From positions 868,001 to 932,000 of the forward strand of contig NZ_JAUSZR010000001.1 of NCBI RefSeq assembly GCF_030817835.1: DNA of 64,000 bases, read 5' to 3'. Shown one piece after another: positions 59,720 through 64,000 of this stretch. The DNA is from Pseudarthrobacter sp. W1I19 (GTDB lineage Bacteria > Actinomycetota > Actinomycetes > Actinomycetales > Micrococcaceae). The position numbers and the translations under genes were made by a program. Within the stretch, counting starts at the first letter, position 1. Every line of letters begins with the position of its first letter. The notes beneath the pieces were generated by a model. The model was not told where the DNA came from and did not search any database. It saw nothing but the letters and a program-made list of their open reading frames with translations.

Positions 59720-60459
59720 GCAGCCTTTCGTTCCGTCCCGGGCTCGGGACCAACGTTATGACGAACGGTAATTAGCCCAATCAAGGATGCGAAAACGACG
59801 TGAAAGTCAGCACCAGATTGTTTTCCAAAGCTTCGTGGATGGTGGTCAAGCCCGACTTCCGCGATAGTGAGGCCTGCGTGGTCAGCGCGGACGAGTATTT
59901 CAGGCGATATGGTCGCGTGATTGCTTATCAGTTGTCGCTCAATATTCAACAGTGCATCTCGCCGGAAAGCCTTAAACCCGCAATCAACGTCGATGGCGTG
60001 GTAGCCCAAAACTGCATGGGACAAGCTGCGCCATGCCCGCCCCATCAAGCACCGCCCCAGACTGTCTGCCCGATCCTTTCGATAGCCCAGAGCGATGTCA
60101 CTGTGCGTAGCCTCTGCCGTGTCTACGAGCTTTCCGATGTCGCTCGGGTCAAACTGGCCGTCGGCATCGCAAAAACCTACCCAGTCAAAACCGGTTCTGA
60201 GACCTTCCCTGAAGCCGGTACGTAGGGCGGCACCATACCCACGGTTGGAAGAGTGTTGTATGACCTCCACATACCCGGGGTTGGCCGCCTTCAGTGTCGC
60301 CGCGACTTGAGCCGTGTTGTCGGAACTCCCATCGTCGATGATCAGGACAACGAAGGGTTCTCCACGGCTAGACAAGTAGGTAACGGCTTGTCCCACCACA
60401 ACAGGCAGGTTTTCTGCTTCATTCCATGCGGGTAGGAACATTGCTATTCCTCGGCTCAT
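59716..60459 (-). CDS. Polyprenyl-phosphate glycosyltransferase, DPM1-like GT2
   Basis: 247 residues, soluble. F-L-P-A-W-N-E-A-E-N-L, I-I-D-D-G-S-S-D-N-T, C-D-A-D-G-Q-F-D-P (DxD) and D-C-G-F-K-A-F-R-R-D-A are the signature of dolichol/polyprenyl-phosphate mannose or glucose synthases. It lacks the C-terminal membrane helices of longer GtrB proteins; the GtrA-like protein upstream can supply the membrane step. It is 6 nt after the GtrA gene. Confidence 0.87.
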   Translation of the reverse strand: MSRGIAMFLPAWNEAENLPVVVGQAVTYLSSRGEPFVVLIIDDGSSDNTAQVAATLKAANPGYVEVIQHSSNRGYGAALRTGFREGLRTGFDWVGFCDADGQFDPSDIGKLVDTAEATHSDIALGYRKDRADSLGRCLMGRAWRSLSHAVLGYHAIDVDCGFKAFRRDALLNIERQLISNHATISPEILVRADHAGLTIAEVGLDHHPRSFGKQSGADFHVVFASLIGLITVRHNVGPEPGTERKAA

Positions 60460-60465
60460 TTTTGA

Positions 60466-60876
60466 TCACACGCCTTTCGGCTTCAAAACAAATAAGTGGT
60501 TGATAAAAAATGTCCCAACCGTGCTCACGAAAGTAGCGGCAATGGCTGCGATCATGTCGGGGGCATTTAACTCGTGTTTTGAGACCACAAAGCACACGCT
60601 GTTAACGCAGAGCGCGCCGAGCGCGACGCAGTTGAACTTTATCCATACTCTTGCCAATACAATTCCAGCTTTTCGAACCGAGTCGCGCCAGGTGAGACGG
60701 TAGCTCATAAGAAAATTGAGCTGGGCTGAAACTGCAAAGCCAATGGCATTAGCCACAACTGAGAGCATGAAGCGTTCAAGGCTAGCAAGAATGAGTATTT
60801 GTACGAGGAAGCAAGAAGTGCCCGCAAGGGCAAAATAGCACAGGCGCGACCCAAGGCGTGAGGGCTTATGACTCAT
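60466..60876 (-). CDS. GtrA-family membrane protein
   Basis: 136 residues from M-S-H-K-P-S-R (an ATG five codons earlier at 60891 is equally possible). Four helices, with C-Y-F-A-L-A-G-T-S-C-F-L-V-Q, F-A-V-S-A-Q-L-N-F-L-M-S-Y-R-L-T-W and a final F-F-I-N-H-L-F-V, fit the GtrA family. Such proteins are thought to flip polyprenyl-phosphate-linked sugars. It is the first gene of the five-gene glycan operon that ends with the oxidase. Confidence 0.85.
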   Translation of the reverse strand: MSHKPSRLGSRLCYFALAGTSCFLVQILILASLERFMLSVVANAIGFAVSAQLNFLMSYRLTWRDSVRKAGIVLARVWIKFNCVALGALCVNSVCFVVSKHELNAPDMIAAIAATFVSTVGTFFINHLFVLKPKGV

Positions 60877-60891
60877 TCGCTTTCCATGCAA

Positions 60892-61495
60892 ATTGGATCC
60901 GGAAAACCTGCGCCTCTTCTTGACGATGACCGGAAGGCGGGTGTGCGAATGTTGAGAATGTAAGGGGCGAAAGACAGCAGTCCGGTTTCCCGTGATGCCA
61001 GAAATCGAAAGTTAGCTACAGGGTAAAATCCTGGCCAGCGAGCAATGGCTACTCACGAGTGTCTGGATACTGACAACTCGCCTCATCACACGGACAGCTC
61101 TACAGCCCTTACGCTGTTTCGCCGCAATCGTTTTAATGGGAAAGGCTAGTGGCGCTTGTGGCGCCGTTAGCCCATAATCCCCTGCCATGCCGGTAGGTGC
61201 AATGGCATTTGGCCCCCATTCTGGTGAAAACAGCCCCCTATTTTGCCACAATTGGCAACCCGTTGATAAGGATGGGGCTAACGTGACTTAGACACAGCGT
61301 TGGGGCGGTTGTGGCCGGCCGGAAGTTATGTGCACATTAGGACATTTCAGGTAGACCTCCAGGCAGGTCACGCGTGGGCGGTGGAGTTCGCCCCTGCCGA
61401 ATTATCATCCTTGGCCCTTGAATGCCCTCAGCAGAGAGGTGCGCTGGCACACACCACCGCTTATCAGATAAAGGACGGGCTTGCGATCCCACACA
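60892..61495. other. About 600 bp without a convincing gene
   Basis: It should include the promoter of the leftward GtrA-led operon. Short frames occur on both strands (one plus-strand frame at 61300-61521 runs into the mannanase 3' end) but none has a good ribosome site or recognised domain. Several short GC-rich hairpins may exist; none is followed by a T-tract. Confidence 0.4.
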
Positions 61496-62713
61496 TCACT
61501 CGTGGGAAAGGTCGGAACTGAAAACCGTGAAGTTGTCGGCGTGAAATGATCGGAAGTCGGGGAGCATTTCGTGCTCGGCAAGCTCCTCGATTGCTGGGTA
61601 TGGCACAAAGAACTGTCCGGTGCCGTAATTAGTCCACGTCAGCATCCATGCCATGCGGCTGGCGGAAGGGTCCGCCTTGAGTGCGTTCAGGACGTGGGTG
61701 TACCAGTTCACGTTGGGGTTTTGACCGTTGGCCTTAAGCCCGCCGCTAACGCCGAATTCCGTTAAAGCCGCTACCTTAGCCCGCTCGTGGGCGAGACGTG
61801 CAATCATGCCCAGGTCGGCAACCAAGTCGTCAAGCCATTGCTGCGAGCCGCCGGAACTATCGTAGTTGTCGTAGCCGAGCACGTCCACGAACGCGTCACC
61901 GGGGTAGGTGCGCAGGTAGAGCTCACTGGTTCCACCGAAGCCGCCGCCGGGGGAGTAGGCGTACAGGAAGTTGTGGACGTCCTTGACGTCTCGGAGGTAC
62001 TCCACCGTGTAGCGGAAGAGCTCGGTGTACTGGGACGCTGAGGCATGTGGGGCTCCCCACCAGAACCAGGAACCGGCATTCTCGTGAAACGGTCGGAAGA
62101 CGATCGGTATAGCGGCACCACGGTCGTCAACCGCAGCGTTGGCGACCCGGGCAACCCTGTCCAGGTAGTCTGTGAACGGCTGGTTCCGGTCGCCCCCGGG
62201 CATGATGCTGGCAACCACCTCGCCGTCGGTGTCGTCGAATGGGCCACCGGTTACAAAGTTGTCCATGTGGGCGGAAAAGGTTTGAATGGCTCCGATCCGG
62301 TCCGCCGCCTTCACAAGTTCAACCGTATGCTGGAAGTTTTCTTCGGGTGTTGGGTTGCCAGGGGCTAATCCGTACCCCTCGCGGCCAAAGTCCCAGCCGA
62401 AAACGGCAGGGTGATCACCGACGCCTGCCTTGACGTCCGACCGGAATCCGTCGGTGTTCTCGGCGGCGAAAGTCACACCGACTTCTGTGTCCTGCTGGTG
62501 GCCAAATAGAATCCCGCGGCCCTGCTGCGTCTGGAGAAAAGCATAGAGAGATGCTGTCCGGGGGGAAGCGTTTGAATCCACGAGCGACTGATTCAAAAGT
62601 GGACCGGAAGGGCCGGAGTCCAAGAGAGGACCGGCCAACGCGAGTGATGTGAGAGATCCGATGATGACTGCCAGCGCGAGGGCAAGGCCACGAAGAGGAT
62701 TTGAGACCTTCAA
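61496..62713 (-). CDS. Secreted GH26 beta-mannanase
   Basis: 405 residues from the TTG at 62713, 7 nt after AAGGAGA; an ATG at 62758 has no such site. The signal peptide is L-R-G-L-A-L-A-L-A-V-I-I-G-S, cleaved near A-L-A-G. G-H-Q-Q-D-T, R-P-F-H-E-N-A-G-S-W-F-W-W-G with acid/base Glu211 and A-L-T-E-F-G-V with nucleophile Glu319 are the GH26 signatures. It hydrolyses beta-mannan or related glycans outside the cell. It has no binding module. It stands alone, downstream of the glycan-synthesis operon. Confidence 0.9.
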   Translation of the reverse strand: MKVSNPLRGLALALAVIIGSLTSLALAGPLLDSGPSGPLLNQSLVDSNASPRTASLYAFLQTQQGRGILFGHQQDTEVGVTFAAENTDGFRSDVKAGVGDHPAVFGWDFGREGYGLAPGNPTPEENFQHTVELVKAADRIGAIQTFSAHMDNFVTGGPFDDTDGEVVASIMPGGDRNQPFTDYLDRVARVANAAVDDRGAAIPIVFRPFHENAGSWFWWGAPHASASQYTELFRYTVEYLRDVKDVHNFLYAYSPGGGFGGTSELYLRTYPGDAFVDVLGYDNYDSSGGSQQWLDDLVADLGMIARLAHERAKVAALTEFGVSGGLKANGQNPNVNWYTHVLNALKADPSASRMAWMLTWTNYGTGQFFVPYPAIEELAEHEMLPDFRSFHADNFTVFSSDLSHE

Positions 62714-63421
62714 ATGAACGTCTCCTTCCCGGCTGTGCGTTGGTGTCACCACCGTCACATAAGGTAGACCGTCTATCTCTTAGATAGGTTACATGCCCTC
62801 AGGTCCGCGGGAGCGCTGCGTTTGCCAGCGCGTGCGGCCGAGGACTGGCCTCCCACAGTTGGATGCGTGTGTTGCAACCTCTTACGGAAAGCCTGATCTG
62901 CTGGACATTCATAGAATCGGCCGTTGCCGCAAACGCCGGCCTCCTGGCGGGGCTTGGCGCCACGTGCAGGAACCTCACACCGGCAGGGCGATGAGCCTGG
63001 GCCGCGAGCCCTTTTGCCCCTGGAAAATTACTTAGCACAACCCCTTTACTCTCCCCGGACCCGTTATTAGAGTTCATAGTCCAGATGGACGCCGGGGGGC
63101 GTCTGGAGAGGGGGCAGTGAATCAAGGCTGATATAAACCAGAAGACACATGACCACTACGTGGAAAGCCCCTCCCAGGAGGGGCTTTCTCCTTTCCAGGC
63201 AAGGGCATGGGCCGTGTTTCGGCCCGGTGAAGCCCTGATGTCCGACCGAAAAAAGCGAGTAAACCGAGTAGTCGCTCTCAGGTAGCACGCGGAAAAACGA
63301 GTACCCGGTACTCATGACCGGCTGTAGCACCCCTCCTAGGGTGGACCGAACAGGGGGATGCGGGCGCCGCACAACGGTTTCGCTCGAGGTTCCCTGCCGG
63401 ACCATGCATGGGAGGACCGCT
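62714..63421. other. Intergenic region between divergent secreted-enzyme genes
   Basis: About 700 bp. The left end holds the mannanase promoter; one short imperfect dyad (CTATCTCTTAGATAG) lies near 62774-62788. A strong hairpin is at 63164-63187. No intact gene was seen. Confidence 0.45.
63164..63187 (+). terminator. Strong GC-rich hairpin
   Basis: AAAGCCCCTCC (63164-63174) and GGAGGGGCTTT (63177-63187) are exact complements around a CA centre; folding leaves about 10 bp and a 4-nt loop. CTCCTTTCC follows, only moderately T-rich. It may act in either direction or in an untranslated leader. Confidence 0.6.
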
Positions 63422-63529
63422 ATGCAAGCGGGGATCTACATCCAGGGAAGCCGCCCCAGCCGGATCAACAGCTGGGCCGTGTGGCGGACAGCCGCGGTGA
63501 ATTGCACCAACTCCTTTCGGAGGAAGTGA
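63422..63529 (+). CDS. 35-residue leader-type ORF upstream of the secreted protein
   Basis: The ATG lies 6 nt after GGAGG (63411-63415). The peptide M-Q-A-G-I-Y-I-Q-G-S-R-P-S-R-I-N-S-W-A-V-W ends in S-F-R-R-K, and its TGA is 5 nt before the GTG of the next gene. It has no hydrophobic span. Position and size suggest a coupled leader peptide or attenuator; the two Trp codons close together are suggestive only. Confidence 0.5.
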   Translation: MQAGIYIQGSRPSRINSWAVWRTAAVNCTNSFRRK

Positions 63530-63534
63530 TAGCC

Positions 63535-64000
63535 GTGGATAAACGTCAGCGCCATGCGAGGACCCGGATCCTCGTCCTGCTAATAGCCATGTTCGCTCTT
63601 ACCTGCGGCACCATCGGCGTTGCTTCCTATTCAGCGCCCACCCCGGACGTGGAAACGAAAAGTCCAACGCCCAGCCAAAGTGCTGATACGGCAAGTGCAG
63701 CGCCCACCCCAAGTGAAAGTCCAACGCCCACGCAAAATGCTGAAACGGCGAGTCCGGTTCCCGCGGAGCCGGTTCCCAGTGTTGCGCAGCCAACCGTTGA
63801 AATCCCTGTTCCGGCTCCAGCACCGGAGCTTATTCCGGAATCCGCGCCTTCCCCTATCTCCAATGCCCTGCCAGTGGGTGACCTGCCCGGGTGGAGGCAG
63901 GTCTTCGCGGAGGACTTCAACGAGGGGGACGTGGGAATTGGCGGCTTTCCGGGCATCTACGGCGCACGGTGGAGCGCCAACTATTTTGACGGGACGCCGG
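63535..64000 (+). CDS. Secreted glycoside-hydrolase-like protein, N-terminal part
   Basis: The GTG at 63535 follows GGAGG by about 10 nt; the gene runs off the window after about 155 residues. A signal helix (I-L-V-L-L-I-A-M-F-A-L-T) is followed by a 75-residue Pro/Ser/Thr/Glu linker with S-P-T-P-S repeats. The mature domain begins L-P-G-W-R-Q-V-F-A-E-D-F-N-E-G-D and R-W-S-A-N-Y-F-D-G-T, the opening of GH16-like concanavalin-fold enzymes. The family call depends on the part outside the window. Confidence 0.65.
   Translation, partial: MDKRQRHARTRILVLLIAMFALTCGTIGVASYSAPTPDVETKSPTPSQSADTASAAPTPSESPTPTQNAETASPVPAEPVPSVAQPTVEIPVPAPAPELIPESAPSPISNALPVGDLPGWRQVFAEDFNEGDVGIGGFPGIYGARWSANYFDGTP

Noticed and set aside
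62799..63125. 108-codon minus-strand frame between the mannanase and the final gene
   Set aside because: No ribosome site, mixed composition and no recognised domain; it probably reflects chance in GC-rich DNA.
1..64000. tRNA, rRNA or known riboswitch genes
   Set aside because: No T-loop-type motif in a cloverleaf setting and no recognisable riboswitch core was found by eye; a covariance-model scan would be needed to exclude small RNAs.

Overview
The window looks like chromosomal DNA of a high-GC actinomycete, most likely Arthrobacter/Pseudarthrobacter or another member of the Micrococcaceae. This is an inference from protein style, frequent GTG/TTG starts, strong AGGAG ribosome sites, an Lrp/ArsR-flanked keto-acid dehydrogenase operon and REP-like GGTTGAGCCTGTCGAAACC elements. 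No tRNA, rRNA, CRISPR array or intact insertion sequence was seen.

Layout. 0-5 kb (minus): the end of an exopolysaccharide cluster (F420-dehydrogenase-beta-like start, flippase, two GT2 transferases, an EpsG/Wzy-like polymerase). 6-10 kb (plus): two tiny membrane proteins and an EspI/MinD-like ATPase, then an acyltransferase-3/SGNH gene that is a pseudogene with three separate lesions. 10.7-12.5 kb: a Tat-type beta-helix protein. 12.8-19 kb: a 34-residue membrane peptide, an Lrp regulator, an ArsR regulator and the E1alpha-E1beta-E2 operon; the E2 linker has been invaded in frame by REP elements. 19.7-24 kb (minus): four surface proteins with SipW-type signal peptides or Ig-like domains. 24.4-24.9 kb: a second copy of the small peptide followed by a chimeric relic of lrp and E2.

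25-40 kb holds the most unusual region: a dense set of hydrolases without recognisable secretion signals. On the plus strand are a SARP/BTAD regulator, an alpha/beta hydrolase, a subtilisin and a stand-alone I9-like inhibitor. On the minus strand, tail to tail, are a trypsin-NUC1 nuclease fusion, an MMP-like matrixin with cysteine switch and seven-bladed propeller, a small partner, and an operon of receptor-like binding lipoprotein, EACC1 protein and membrane-anchored caspase. A perfect hairpin repeat (GTACGACGGCGGC arms) lies at both ends and inside this block.

40-54 kb: a metallo-beta-lactamase-fold hydrolase, a GyrI-domain AraC regulator, a six-gene fructan operon (LacI, ABC importer, GH172, GH32), a second LacI paralogue with a matching operator, and a 2-kb graveyard of three pseudogenes, one a decayed copy of the 40-kb hydrolase. 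54-60.9 kb (minus): a glycan operon of GtrA, GT2, GT-C, a CslA-like synthase and a GlxA-like radical copper oxidase carrying two F5/8 domains. 61.5-64 kb: a GH26 mannanase and the start of another secreted protein behind a short leader ORF.

The genes fall into three themes: envelope or extracellular polysaccharide synthesis and modification at both ends, carbon catabolism in the middle, and a candidate conflict or self-lysis island at 25-40 kb.
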